64,000 bases of DNA. Source: Hyphomicrobium sp. D-2. Lineage in GTDB: Bacteria; Pseudomonadota; Alphaproteobacteria; Rhizobiales; Hyphomicrobiaceae. The stretch lies in assembly GCF_029872155.1 (NCBI RefSeq), contig NZ_JARXLA010000008.1, positions 622,501 through 686,500 of the forward strand, written 5' to 3'. A program made the translations under genes and the position numbers. The notes under the pieces are model-generated. The model had not been told where the DNA came from and made no database searches. It was given only the letters and a program-made list of their open reading frames with translations. Position 1 is the first letter of the stretch. The number at the start of each line of letters is the position of its first letter. This document shows positions 1-9,107 of the stretch, one piece after another.

Positions 1-3000
1 GTGTCTTCGCGCACGCGACCGATGAACCAGCTCGTGATCTGATCACGGCTCTTGTAGTCGAGGTCGCCCGGCGACTGGGTGGCGAGCATGATGCCCAGAC
101 CGGCGGAGCGTGCGCGCTTCAGCAGGCTCTGCAGCGGCTCAGCTGTTGCCGGTTTCGCGTTAGCCGGGATGTAAAGGTCGGCCTCGTCGAACATAACGAC
201 GGCCTGCAGTTCATCGTTCGGATTGCGCTGGCAGAAGCGCAGTGCTTCGGAAAGGAACTGCGAGACCCAGAACAGGATGTTCTCGTTGTCGCCCAGGAAG
301 CCCGTGTAGATGATGGAAAGGCGGGTGCGGCCTTCGCGAGCATGCGGACCGAGGCCAAGCAGCGACTCCATGGTGAGTGACTCACCGCCCGCTTCGAACA
401 GCGACGCGTTGCGGTGACGGAGACTGTCGAGCTGGGCCACCAGATCGCGACGCAGCTTGCCGGATGGGTCCATGCGCTGCGTCAGATCGGACAGCTCGGG
501 GTCTTCATCTTCCAACAGGTTGATGAGGTCAGCCAGCGTCACTTCGCGGCTGTGGCGTGAACCGAGAATGCGCAACGCAACCGACAAAGTGCCCGACTGC
601 TTCTGGTGGGTTGCCGAGTTCTTTAGATGCAGCATTTCGCCGAGCGCTGCGGACGAAAGGTTCGCCAGCAGCTGTTGCTCATGATCCGGCAATTCGTTGA
701 TGCCGTTAGGCAGCAGCGTGATCGAGATCGGCCGGCCTGAAGAACGCCCGGGTGTGAACACGGCAACGTCGATCGCGTCGGCCAGCTTTTCGCGCTCGCC
801 ACGCCGCTCGGAAAATTCCTCGTCGTTTTCGCGCCAGACATCCGGGTTGGCGTAGGAGCAGAGATCGCCCTTGCGGTCCAGCAGAACGGCGGGGATGCCG
901 CGCAGCAGAAGCTGCTCGATAAGGCTCAGCGCCAGCGTCGTTTTACCGGAGCCGGAGCCGCCAAGCACCGCTGCGTGGCGTTTCAGAACGTTCTTGTTCA
1001 GCGTCACCGGGCGGCCGCCAGCGCGGATCTCACGCCCACTGAAAATGCTGTCGCCGTCACTATTTTCGTCGAGGATGACCGACAGCGGGAGCTGTTCTTC
1101 CACTTCGCCGACGGCTGGTGTTTCAACGCCCTCTTCGTCGAAGACTTCCGTGCCATCCGGCGAAGCGGGCGCCATCGTTTCCAGCGCGCCCATCAGGCCG
1201 CGAGCAGGTGTCGTCGCGTTCGTTGCACCGGCGGCGGGCGCTTCCGGTTGATGTACTCCGTGCAGCTCCATCATTGCGGAGCGCGGCAACGTGCGCCCAA
1301 GCAGATCGAGCCGCAGCAACTGGATGATGACAGTAAGGTTCGAAAGCAGCTTCGCGCCCGCCAGCCAATCCATGAAGCCGGGATCGAGTCGATGGTGCGT
1401 CTGGAATTCGCGCACCATCATCATGCGCTCCCATTCGGCGATGGGAACAGTGAGCGTGCGGCCGCCATTCTCGCGGAACTTGCGCACCGCTTGCGCCGTC
1501 TGGTTCTTGCGATTGGGCGGGAAATCTGAGGCGCGCAGCATGAAGCACTGCTTGGTGCCCATGCTGGAAAGCACACGGTCAAGCTGTCGCTTCAGGCCAC
1601 CGCCCTGCGTCGGACGATTGCAGATGAAAACGCGGCCATCCGTGGCGAAGCCCTGCTCGTGGCGCAGCGTAAAGTCGAGCGCAGCCACGTCATCGCCAAG
1701 CTCAAGCCGCTCGACGGAAAGCTGCAGCGTGCCGGCCCATTCTTCGCGGGCCAGCGGCAGAGCACCGGCCAGCACATCCAGAAGCTCGCTCTCGTCAGAG
1801 GGAATTTCAGCTTCGGATGCGCTTTGGAAGCGTTCCCACGTTTCACGATAGTCAAAAGCCGGCGCACTGTTTGCAACAGCAGGCCGCGCCGGAGCGCCAC
1901 CCATCTCTTCTGGCACGCCGAGGCCAAGCGCCGCTGCGAGCCGCGAGATGAAACCGCTGGGCTCCGACTGCGCGATGCTTACATCTTCGGTTTCGTCGTC
2001 CGGTTCGTCCGAGGTGGTCTTGGTGCGCAGCCGGTTGTAGGCGTGCTCCAGCAGGCGCCGCGTCGAAAGACCGGCGAATTCCTCATAGAACTGCGGGCCG
2101 AAGTATGCCGATGGATCGGAGTAATGTGTGCCTTGCTCGGCAGCTTCGGCGATGTGCGCCAACCGCTTAGCAATGATCAGGCGCGCTTCTTCCGGCGTGC
2201 GGCTTTCCAGCAGCGCCACCGGCCCCGACTTCTCGATGCGATCGATGTAGGACTGCGCGAGAACGCCTCGCACCTGACCGTAAAAATCCTCAAGGCACGA
2301 GATGATGAGGATGGCGTTCGGAACGCGGTTGGCCATCTGGATCAAGTCGCGCACCGCGCGCTGGAAACGTTCTTCGGCGTCTGAGAAAAAGCGCAGGTCT
2401 TCAACCTGATCGACGCAGAACACCAGCGCGGCGCGATCAATGCTCCACATCAGTCCGCCAAGTGCGGCGATGATTTCGAATGCGCGATCTTCGCCGTCAT
2501 TGGGGTCGAGCGCGGCAACGGCCTGATGCGCAAGCTCCGTCAGCGGGCGGCCATGCAGATACTGGCGCACGCGCTGATCGATACGCGGATCGCGGCGCTC
2601 AAGATACAGCAGCGCGCGAACGACGTTGATGTCGAGTTCCAGCTCGGCATAGCGAGGCGAAGCCAGAATATCGTCGGCCATCTTCAGCACGAGCTGCGCC
2701 AGCCGCGTTTCATCCAGGCTGGCTTCGCGCAGGTTCTGCAGATCCTTGGGATCGACATCGGCGTTGTCGATCATGCGGCTCGTCAGGCGCGCCAGGGCAC
2801 TCTCGCCGGAAGCATCCGGATCGTATGTCTTCTCAAGCGAATGGACGAGACGGCGCAGATAATAGTCGGCGTAGTTGGCGACATCCGGTGTCATCTGCGC
2901 ATAGCCGAAATAAGCGCGGCCTTCGCGATGGGCAGATGTGCGCAGTGCGCGCAAAAGGTGCGTTTTTCCCGCGCCGGACTGGCCGTGGAACAGCAGGATA

Positions 3001-3197
3001 CGATCCTGCGTACCGGGGCCGCGGCCCGAAACGATCCCGGAAAGCAGGTCAGAAAACTTGCGGCGTGCCTTGGCGTGAACCTCGACGACATCGACGGGGT
3101 CAGCCCGCCAGATATCGTCCTCCCACGTGATGGAGTGTTCGAACGCTGAGAACAGCCGGTCGGAAGCTGGCTGTGGGGAAGCTTGATTAAGCTGCAT
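1..3197 (-). CDS. Large dual P-loop ATPase (AAA-like plus HerA/FtsK-like), partial
   Basis: The reading frame is open from an ATG at 3197 to the left edge, so about 1065 residues are visible and the C-terminus is missing. Near residues 72-79 there is a Walker A motif GQSGAGKT, with a Walker B-like segment ALVFCVDQ near residue 257; this resembles an AAA/STAND ATPase half. A second Walker A, GGSGSGKT, lies near residue 750 and a Walker B, AVVMFDEAD, near residue 1003; this half resembles HerA/FtsK or DUF87-type DNA-translocating ATPases. It begins 21 bases after the stop of the winged-helix-like gene, so the two are probably one operon. The role is unknown. HerA-type ATPases act in DNA end processing, conjugation and several defence systems, so genome maintenance or defence is an inference only. 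I recognise no exact named family. Confidence 0.75.
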   Translation of the reverse strand, partial: MQLNQASPQPASDRLFSAFEHSITWEDDIWRADPVDVVEVHAKARRKFSDLLSGIVSGRGPGTQDRILLFHGQSGAGKTHLLRALRTSAHREGRAYFGYAQMTPDVANYADYYLRRLVHSLEKTYDPDASGESALARLTSRMIDNADVDPKDLQNLREASLDETRLAQLVLKMADDILASPRYAELELDINVVRALLYLERRDPRIDQRVRQYLHGRPLTELAHQAVAALDPNDGEDRAFEIIAALGGLMWSIDRAALVFCVDQVEDLRFFSDAEERFQRAVRDLIQMANRVPNAILIISCLEDFYGQVRGVLAQSYIDRIEKSGPVALLESRTPEEARLIIAKRLAHIAEAAEQGTHYSDPSAYFGPQFYEEFAGLSTRRLLEHAYNRLRTKTTSDEPDDETEDVSIAQSEPSGFISRLAAALGLGVPEEMGGAPARPAVANSAPAFDYRETWERFQSASEAEIPSDESELLDVLAGALPLAREEWAGTLQLSVERLELGDDVAALDFTLRHEQGFATDGRVFICNRPTQGGGLKRQLDRVLSSMGTKQCFMLRASDFPPNRKNQTAQAVRKFRENGGRTLTVPIAEWERMMMVREFQTHHRLDPGFMDWLAGAKLLSNLTVIIQLLRLDLLGRTLPRSAMMELHGVHQPEAPAAGATNATTPARGLMGALETMAPASPDGTEVFDEEGVETPAVGEVEEQLPLSVILDENSDGDSIFSGREIRAGGRPVTLNKNVLKRHAAVLGGSGSGKTTLALSLIEQLLLRGIPAVLLDRKGDLCSYANPDVWRENDEEFSERRGEREKLADAIDVAVFTPGRSSGRPISITLLPNGINELPDHEQQLLANLSSAALGEMLHLKNSATHQKQSGTLSVALRILGSRHSREVTLADLINLLEDEDPELSDLTQRMDPSGKLRRDLVAQLDSLRHRNASLFEAGGESLTMESLLGLGPHAREGRTRLSIIYTGFLGDNENILFWVSQFLSEALRFCQRNPNDELQAVVMFDEADLYIPANAKPATAEPLQSLLKRARSAGLGIMLATQSPGDLDYKSRDQITSWFIGRVRED

Positions 3198-3218
3198 CAG
3201 TCGACGGTCCTCGACGTC

Positions 3219-4367
3219 CTAGTCTTCGACGCGCACGTAGTGCCAGACGGTGTTCTTGTAGAGGATCGCTGAATCCTCAAACTCCTTGATGTTTTGTTTG
3301 TCTTTAAGGTCTGCACCGGCCAATACAAGTTGGCCTGCCCGGTGAGCCCCGGCCAGCATGTCTTTGAACTCGATCTCGGAAAGCCCCCATTCGGGGTGCG
3401 AGGTGCAGATCGCGTCCCACACCTTTGAAATAAACGCCTTCCGGGCCCCTGGCCAGCCCTCGGCGTTGCTCCGTGCCGCCCTGAGCACACCGGCAGAAAA
3501 TTGCGACAATCCAGGGCGCTGCGGCGCTTCTTCCGGTTGCGGTGTGAACTGGAGGACGCTTTGCGAAAATGATTCGCTCGGCGGCGGCAAGGGGGTTCTT
3601 TCGGCGATGCGCGGGAGTTTCGACACCTCAGCGGATGCCAGTTTGCGCAACACCGCCAGACGAAGACTTTCAACATCGTAGCGGATACTGCCGGCCTGAT
3701 CGGCGCATAGCGCGGTAATGAGGCGCGCGTCGGTCGGCAACTCGCGCGGTTTTTTCAGCAGTTGTCCGGCAAGTACGCGTCCCGCCTTGGCTGAAAGCGG
3801 TGAGCCCTTACCCAGCCCGTCTTTCACGTTGTCGCCGAAAGCCCGTTCAAGCGCCAGCAACGCAAGTGCGGCCCGCAGCTTGGAGGGCGAGAGCGCCTGA
3901 CGCACCGACAGCCCAAACGTATGCTGCACCACCAGCGCGCTGAGACCATCCTTGCGAGACAGCGCAGAGCGCGGCGCCGATTTGCGCGGGTCGACGCCAA
4001 GCGCCTTAGCCGTCAGCCACACATCGCGCTGTTCGCTCCAGGTGCGGTTGTGCGCTTCCTTCTCGCCGAAATATCTGGCGACTGTCTCTTCGCCGCTTGC
4101 TGTCAGCTTCAGCTTGCTGCGCGCTTCAGTGATGAAACCGCCAAGCATCAGTTTCGTCAGTGCAGTGTCGGCCTTCGAGCGCCAGCGGGCTGATGGCACC
4201 TTGGGGGTGAAAAGCGGTGCAAGGTCGCGAATGACCTGGGCGCGGCTGGCGCCGCCTGCACACGCTGCCCGCACAAGAATAAGGTGCTCGATAGGGTTTG
4301 CTGTGTCCTGCTGCGGCCCACTGCCGTTCACCGGCAGCGCCTGCGCGCTCAAGCTCGGCGCCGACAT
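3219..4367 (-). CDS. Winged-helix-like partner of the large ATPase, hypothetical
   Basis: This 382-residue protein starts at an ATG preceded by AAGGAG with a 9-base spacer. It has no signal peptide or membrane segment. Residues about 25-105 have the pattern of a winged helix-turn-helix, including a helix followed by the wing-like stretch KLKLTASGEE. The last 70 residues look like a second small helix-plus-wing module ending in NTVWHYVRVED. The middle is alanine/leucine-rich and helical. It is the first gene of the operon with the dual ATPase, so it may be a DNA-binding or adaptor subunit of that complex. That is inferred from gene order and fold pattern. I do not recognise the family. Confidence 0.7.
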   Translation of the reverse strand: MSAPSLSAQALPVNGSGPQQDTANPIEHLILVRAACAGGASRAQVIRDLAPLFTPKVPSARWRSKADTALTKLMLGGFITEARSKLKLTASGEETVARYFGEKEAHNRTWSEQRDVWLTAKALGVDPRKSAPRSALSRKDGLSALVVQHTFGLSVRQALSPSKLRAALALLALERAFGDNVKDGLGKGSPLSAKAGRVLAGQLLKKPRELPTDARLITALCADQAGSIRYDVESLRLAVLRKLASAEVSKLPRIAERTPLPPPSESFSQSVLQFTPQPEEAPQRPGLSQFSAGVLRAARSNAEGWPGARKAFISKVWDAICTSHPEWGLSEIEFKDMLAGAHRAGQLVLAGADLKDKQNIKEFEDSAILYKNTVWHYVRVED

Positions 4368-4758
4368 ACAAGGATTCTCCTTCGTAGACCTTCGGCCGAA
4401 CGCGCGAATCAGCAGCCACTGAAAATGGATTGTGTTTGAAGTCCCCGCTGCATCAAGGGGCTGAGGAAGTTACTGACAACCAATGTTGCATCGCCCGCAG
4501 CTGGCTTTTGTCAGATTGGCGCCCGGGTTTGGCCTCAACTGGGCCAAATTGACGACGCCATATGGGGAGGCGCGCTTTGGCTCCGAAACCGCTGCGGGGC
4601 CCCGAGGGAATTGGGGAAGCCACAAACGATGGCTGGATCGTGGGCAGTTGGTCCGGATCTACACATGTGCTTCCGGGTCATTAGCATTAACGGCGAGTTA
4701 ACAGGTTATCGCGATGATTGATCAATGTACCGCAATCATCCACGCGGGAGTGGTTCGT
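4368..4758. other. Intergenic region between divergent genes
   Basis: About 390 bases separate the start of the winged-helix gene (minus) from the CAP-domain lipoprotein (plus). The region should hold both promoters, but I cannot assign -35/-10 boxes confidently. The one clear structure is the palindrome at 4528-4548, listed separately. Short open frames here have no ribosome-binding site or protein-like composition. Confidence 0.5.
4528..4548. promoter_or_regulatory. Perfect inverted repeat TTTGGCC-N7-GGCCAAA, operator-like
   Basis: Seven-base arms TTTGGCC (4528-4534) and GGCCAAA (4542-4548) are perfectly inverted, with centres 14 bases apart. This is a spacing typical of dimeric repressor sites. 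It lies between two divergent genes and could control either. No T-tract follows, so a terminator is unlikely. No regulator can be named. Confidence 0.35.
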
Positions 4759-5442
4759 ATGTATCGCGTCGCGCTTTGCGCAATTGCAGCCATTGCATTG
4801 GCTGCCTGCAGCCTTGGCTCTTCCAACACCACCATTTCGTCCGGTTATGCTCAGCCTGATACAACGGGGTCGATAACCTCGTCTCCGAACATGCAGAGTG
4901 TTGCGCTGGGCGGTGATCCCGGTGCGCCTCGCGGTCGCAAGACAGCGGTAGCCGGACAGCAGTACGCCAGCTTGGGCGATCAGGCGCCGAAGGGCTCCTA
5001 TGAGAAAGCGACAACCGGCGCGCTTTCCGATCGGGATTATTCTCACACGGCGCTCGATCCGGAAAAAGCTCGCGACGTGATCAATCAGTATCGCCGCGAC
5101 AAGGGTTTGAAGCCGTTGCGCCTCAACTCCGAGCTGTCGGAAGCTGCCAAGGGCCATTCGCGTGACCTCGCCAAGTGGGACCGCATTTCGCACTATGGTT
5201 CGGACGGCTCCAATCCATGGGATCGCGTCAAGCGTACCGGCTTCAACGCCAAACTTGCGGCGGAGAACGTCGGCACCGGTCAGGTGGACTTTCTTGAGGT
5301 GATGCGCGGCTGGAAGGATAGTCCCGGCCACAACAAGAACCTGCTGCTCAAGGATGCGACCCACATGGGTATCGCGCTGGTGCAGGATCCGCGCACCGAG
5401 TTCAAGTCGTTCTGGACGCTGGTGATCGGCACGCCGATGTAG
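4759..5442 (+). CDS. CAP/SCP-domain lipoprotein
   Basis: The frame is open from 4714, but the ATG at 4759 is the likely start because it begins directly with a lipoprotein signal, MYRVALCAIAAIALAAC, with lipobox LAAC. That gives 227 residues. The C-terminal 140 residues form a CAP (cysteine-rich secretory/antigen 5/PR-1) domain. Recognisable elements are HSRDLAKWDRISHYG, the AENVGTG motif and WKDSPGHNKNLL. Bacterial CAP proteins of this kind are exported and their biochemical role is mostly undefined. The region between lipobox and domain is low-complexity and probably a linker. The gene stands alone and is followed by a terminator. Confidence 0.85.
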   Translation: MYRVALCAIAAIALAACSLGSSNTTISSGYAQPDTTGSITSSPNMQSVALGGDPGAPRGRKTAVAGQQYASLGDQAPKGSYEKATTGALSDRDYSHTALDPEKARDVINQYRRDKGLKPLRLNSELSEAAKGHSRDLAKWDRISHYGSDGSNPWDRVKRTGFNAKLAAENVGTGQVDFLEVMRGWKDSPGHNKNLLLKDATHMGIALVQDPRTEFKSFWTLVIGTPM

Positions 5443-5498
5443 GCTTCGCGGCTCCGCGCGAAAGACGCACGGCACGCTCCGGTCGCTATCTGAAATAC

Positions 5499-5537
5499 AA
5501 ATGCCGCCCGGCTCTATGGCTACGGCGGCATTTTTTT
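5499..5537 (+). terminator. Rho-independent terminator, probably bidirectional
   Basis: AAATGCCGCC (5499-5508) pairs with GGCGGCATTT (5524-5533), followed by more T residues. It sits between the convergent CAP gene and the flippase gene. The A-rich 5' side could also serve as a T-tract for the minus strand. Confidence 0.8.
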
Positions 5538-5598
5538 GTTCTGTACCCAGCACCGGCGGCCGGCTCCCCGCAGAGGAGTCGCGGTGCCAAACAGGACT

Positions 5599-6996
5599 CT
5601 AGTGGCGGAAGATATTGCGCCAGATCGCAACCTCGATGCCCAGCGAACGACTGACCACGATGCTGTTCAGCAGCGCGCCGGTTGCCAGCGCGATCGATGT
5701 TGCGGTCGCCGCGCCGATCAGGCCGTACAGCGGCACCAGTATCAGATTGAGCACAATCGTCAGCACCGCCATCGTCACCTGAACCGCGGCACTGATTTTC
5801 TGTTTGCCCAGCATGTTGAGCAGGAATTCCGCCGGGCCCATCGCAGAGCGGAACAGGAAGCCGACGATGAGGATCAGCATCACGGGATAGCCTGCGGTGA
5901 ACTGCGGGCCGAACAGCCAGAGCAACGGCATGCCCATCGCCAGCAGCACAGCACCCGCGGCAAGCGACGGCCAGAATGTCCAGTGCGAGGCTTCGCGCGC
6001 GAAACGGTCGAGTTCGCCGTGATCGCCGCGCGCGTAAAGCGCTGCAAACTGGTTCGCCACCGAGCTGCCGACCGCGTAATGCACGAACAGAATGAGCGAC
6101 ATCGTCTTGGCTGCAGCGAAGTAGATCGCGACGTCGGTCGGGTTCATGTAGTGCGAGACGATGAGCACGTCGGCGCTCTGCAACGCGAACTCGCTGGCGT
6201 TGATGACCAGCAGCGGCCAGCTCACCTTCAGCCACAGCGGAAAATTGTAACGCCGCACGCCCGCGCCGATGGTGGCTTTGATGCGGCGATCCATCAGGAT
6301 CGTTTGCACCACGCCGGTGATCCATGTGGCGACGATGGCTGCGGCGACGGCGGTATTTGCATCCATCGGCAGTGCGGCTTCGTGCGCGGCGACCATGGCT
6401 GCAAGCAGCAGTGCCGGACGCAGAATATACGGCGGAACAAGCGACAGCCCCATCCAGGCGAAGGCCTTGCCGATGCCGTCCTGAACCCAGGTGAGCGTGT
6501 ATAGCGGGATGCAGACCAGCGCGAGATACGCCGGCACCATGTAATGGCTGTCGAGCGGTTCAAAGAGATAGAGTCCGGCCAGGCCAGCAAGCATGATGAG
6601 CGTCGCAACACCGACTGAAAGCCAGCGTGAGCCGCGCACCACGCCGCGCACCAGCTCGGTTTCGCCGGTTTCGCGATAGCCCGGAATGAATCGGATGGTG
6701 GCAACGCCGAGCCCGAGATCGGCCAGGCCGCCAAGCACCATCACCCAGGTCCAAACGAAAACGTAGATGCCGTACTCATAGCTGCCCATCCAGCGCGCCA
6801 GCGCGATTTGCGACAGATACATCAGCGCAGCACTGGCGCAGCGAACGGAGAACGCGGTCATCGCGTCCCGCTGCGCACGGTGACGGTCAGTCTCGCCGCG
6901 CAGAATGGTCAGGATCTGTGCCGGAAAAACCTGAATGGCGTCTTTGATGCGATTGATGGGGGAAGCCCTGAGAGTATTGGTTGTGCTCTGAGCCAT
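5599..6996 (-). CDS. Polysaccharide flippase-like membrane protein (MOP/Wzx-type)
   Basis: Counted from the ATG at 6996 (MAQSTTN...), the protein has 465 residues; the frame extends 50 residues further upstream but with low-complexity, non-conserved sequence. It is strongly hydrophobic with about 12-14 predicted membrane segments. Early segments include YGIYVFVWTWVMVLGGLADLG, followed by a VATIRFIPGYRE loop; this arrangement is typical of lipid-linked oligosaccharide flippases of the MOP superfamily. It would act in the inner membrane, moving a lipid-linked sugar or related molecule outward. The substrate cannot be inferred, because no glycosyltransferase genes adjoin it. A small hypothetical gene lies just upstream on the same strand. 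Confidence 0.8.
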   Translation of the reverse strand: MAQSTTNTLRASPINRIKDAIQVFPAQILTILRGETDRHRAQRDAMTAFSVRCASAALMYLSQIALARWMGSYEYGIYVFVWTWVMVLGGLADLGLGVATIRFIPGYRETGETELVRGVVRGSRWLSVGVATLIMLAGLAGLYLFEPLDSHYMVPAYLALVCIPLYTLTWVQDGIGKAFAWMGLSLVPPYILRPALLLAAMVAAHEAALPMDANTAVAAAIVATWITGVVQTILMDRRIKATIGAGVRRYNFPLWLKVSWPLLVINASEFALQSADVLIVSHYMNPTDVAIYFAAAKTMSLILFVHYAVGSSVANQFAALYARGDHGELDRFAREASHWTFWPSLAAGAVLLAMGMPLLWLFGPQFTAGYPVMLILIVGFLFRSAMGPAEFLLNMLGKQKISAAVQVTMAVLTIVLNLILVPLYGLIGAATATSIALATGALLNSIVVSRSLGIEVAIWRNIFRH

Positions 6997-7018
6997 GGTT
7001 TCCCGTTCAGCGCCACTT

Positions 7019-7234
7019 TCAGTCAAGCAGTCGCTCGTTTTCACGCTCGCGCAAACGCTCGGCGACATCGGCCCAGGCATCGGATCGGTCTCGGTCGCCA
7101 TTTTTGAAGTGCACCGCTGAGAAAAAGTCCGCCACCTCGGCCGCAAACTGGCCGTGCTTGGCCTCCAACACGATCGCCATGGCGTCGAATTCAGGCTCGT
7201 CTATGGACGGCTTGTGTTGCCAGACATTTGACAT
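7019..7234 (-). CDS. Small hypothetical protein upstream of the flippase
   Basis: The ATG at 7234 gives a 71-residue, soluble, charged protein beginning MSNVWQHKPSIDEPEF and ending RLRERENERLLD. The frame is open upstream to 7324, but that extension looks non-coding (cysteine- and arginine-rich). It ends 22 bases before the flippase start, so the two may be cotranscribed. I do not recognise a domain; the composition is protein-like and helical. Confidence 0.55.
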   Translation of the reverse strand: MSNVWQHKPSIDEPEFDAMAIVLEAKHGQFAAEVADFFSAVHFKNGDRDRSDAWADVAERLRERENERLLD

Positions 7235-7390
7235 CGTCTTGGAATCCCGTGTGGTGCATCTTGCGGTAGGGTAGCAAGAAGCACGCCAGCCCGAGTTGCC
7301 CCGTTTTGAAACTGTGAAAGCCAACCCGTGCGCTCCGTGATAATCTCGCGTTGGCGTTTGTTCGGGGTGAATGGACAGCGAGGTGTACCC

Positions 7391-7639
7391 ATGTCCCTAT
7401 CATTGCAGTTAACCATCCGTTGCGCTGCCGTTGTGATGGCTTTCGGGATTGCAGGATCTGTGCTGGCTGAAGAAGCTGGGGCGCCGCAAGGCAGCGGATC
7501 GAATGATCGGCAGATGGAGCAGCCCGCGCCTCCTGCGGATGGAGCGCCGGCGCGGCGCGATCCGAATGTGAAGCCGTTGATTGACGTGCCGGCTGGCTGC
7601 CCATATTGGGGCAATGACAAGCTGGAGCTGATCGCCTGA
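7391..7639 (+). CDS. Small exported hypothetical protein
   Basis: Counted from the ATG at 7391, the protein has 82 residues. Residues 1-26 are a clear signal peptide: a hydrophobic core followed by a SVLA/E cleavage site. The mature part is short, glycine/proline-rich and ends in PAGCPYWGNDKLELIA. A 5' extension to 7328 lacks support. No domain is recognised. The gene stands alone between divergent and convergent neighbours, and its function is unknown. Confidence 0.55.
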   Translation: MSLSLQLTIRCAAVVMAFGIAGSVLAEEAGAPQGSGSNDRQMEQPAPPADGAPARRDPNVKPLIDVPAGCPYWGNDKLELIA

Positions 7640-7806
7640 TTTGTGATTGCTCGCAGCGAAGCTGACTGAGCTCGCATCTACGTCGAGCGGATCAGGTGAG
7701 GCTTTGTAGCGCCCGCCCACGCCGGAGCCGGGCGCATCACGCGTCAGCCGGCCAGATGTTGAGGCTGGCGTGGATGCCGAACTTCGCCAATCAAAGCTGA
7801 CGCGTT

Positions 7807-8916
7807 TTAGTGCGGCGCCTGGAATGCCGCTGCCGGTGGCGGCATCGTGCCGCGAAGCTGGATCGCCGAGGTGTCACCGCTTCCGGTTTCAACCTCAACG
7901 GTGACCGGTGCGGGGCGAGGCTCGCCACCATCGCCGCGCGGCGCGCGCTTGGCTTCTTTCTTCTTGCCGTCGTCCTTGGCCTTCACCGTCGCCGGTTTAG
8001 GTTTGCGCTTTTTGGCCGGCGGCGGGTTACAGCCCCAGGACGTCACATCCTTACGCACGCTGCGGACCGGAACTGCAGGCGCCAAGGGCATGTTGTCGAT
8101 GGTGGTTGAATTGAAAAGCTGCTTCCAGCCCGGCTGCTGAAAGCCATGTTCCAAAAGGCTGGCGGCTCGAATGTTGCGCTCAGCGCTGGTCACATCACCC
8201 AGAACAACTGCAATGATGCGGCGGCCGTCGCGGGTAGCCGAGGCAACAACGTTGAAGCCGGAATCGCAGATGAAGCCGGTCTTGAAGCCATCGGCGCCTT
8301 CAAGTGACCGGAGCAAGCCATTGTGCGACGTAAGCCGCTGCTTGCCGAGACGCATCTCCGACATGCCCCAGTAGTGGGCATGTTCCGGGAATTCGTCGAT
8401 CACCGCCCGCGTGAGCTTGGCAAGGTCGCGCGCTGTCGTCACCTGTCCCGGAGCAGGCAGTCCATTCGGGTTGACGAACACGGTGCGGCTCATGCCGAGG
8501 CGATGGGCTGTGGCGTTCATCTTGGCGACGAAGGCAACCGTGCTGCCGGCGACGGCTTCAGCCAGCATCACGGCGACATCGTTGGCAGATTTTACGATCA
8601 GGGATTCAAGTGCTTTATCGACCGTGAGCTGTCCGCCGACGGCGAGCCCGATCTTGCTGGGCGGCTGGGTGTGCGCATCGGCCGAGCAGGTCACCTTGGA
8701 TTTAAGGGTGAGCTTGCCTTCCTTGATCGCGCCGAACACCAGATAGGCGGTCATGATCTTGGTGAGCGAGGCGGGGTGCCAGAGGTCGTCGGCAGCTTCG
8801 GCGTACAGCACTTTGCTGTTCGTGTGCTCAACGACGAGAGCAGGGGCTGCGGTGGCCGGCCGCGATGCAAACATCGCGATCAGCATCAGGGCAACGAATG
8901 CGGTGCCGCTGCGCAT
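7807..8916 (-). CDS. D-alanyl-D-alanine carboxypeptidase (PBP5/DacF-type)
   Basis: The start at 8916 is supported by GGGGGAG four bases upstream and gives 369 residues, beginning with a signal peptide MRSGTAFVALMLIAMFASRP. The three active-site motifs of low-molecular-mass penicillin-binding proteins are present: SLTK (serine 50, lysine 53), SAN (110-112) and KTG (212-214). The enzyme removes the terminal D-alanine from peptidoglycan stem peptides in the periplasm. The C-terminal third is lysine/proline-rich and low-complexity, so a typical membrane anchor is not obvious. An upstream ATG at 8937 is possible but has a weaker ribosome-binding site. Confidence 0.9.
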   Translation of the reverse strand: MRSGTAFVALMLIAMFASRPATAAPALVVEHTNSKVLYAEAADDLWHPASLTKIMTAYLVFGAIKEGKLTLKSKVTCSADAHTQPPSKIGLAVGGQLTVDKALESLIVKSANDVAVMLAEAVAGSTVAFVAKMNATAHRLGMSRTVFVNPNGLPAPGQVTTARDLAKLTRAVIDEFPEHAHYWGMSEMRLGKQRLTSHNGLLRSLEGADGFKTGFICDSGFNVVASATRDGRRIIAVVLGDVTSAERNIRAASLLEHGFQQPGWKQLFNSTTIDNMPLAPAVPVRSVRKDVTSWGCNPPPAKKRKPKPATVKAKDDGKKKEAKRAPRGDGGEPRPAPVTVEVETGSGDTSAIQLRGTMPPPAAAFQAPH

Positions 8917-9107
8917 GCAACTCCCCCAACTGCTCATGCTCGGCGGATACCATATCCTGCGCTGTGGCCGCAACGCGCGGTCGGGCCCTTTGTTGTGCAG
9001 TGTGTCAGTAGGCGCACACAGAGACGCCAAATGAGGCAACCGTGCGATCAGTGCGCAGGGGGGATGATGCGCACCTTTGCAACGGTTGCCTTATTCCGGT
9101 GCGCGGC

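Noticed and set aside
975-3149. Several plus-strand open frames (975-1529, 1659-2384, 2526-3149)
   Set aside because: All lie opposite the large ATPase, whose two Walker A motifs are in one continuous minus-strand frame; the plus frames look like GC-rich shadows.
5536-6504. A 322-residue plus-strand frame opposite the flippase
   Set aside because: Its composition is dominated by Arg, His, Asp and Gln, typical of an antisense frame of a membrane-protein gene.
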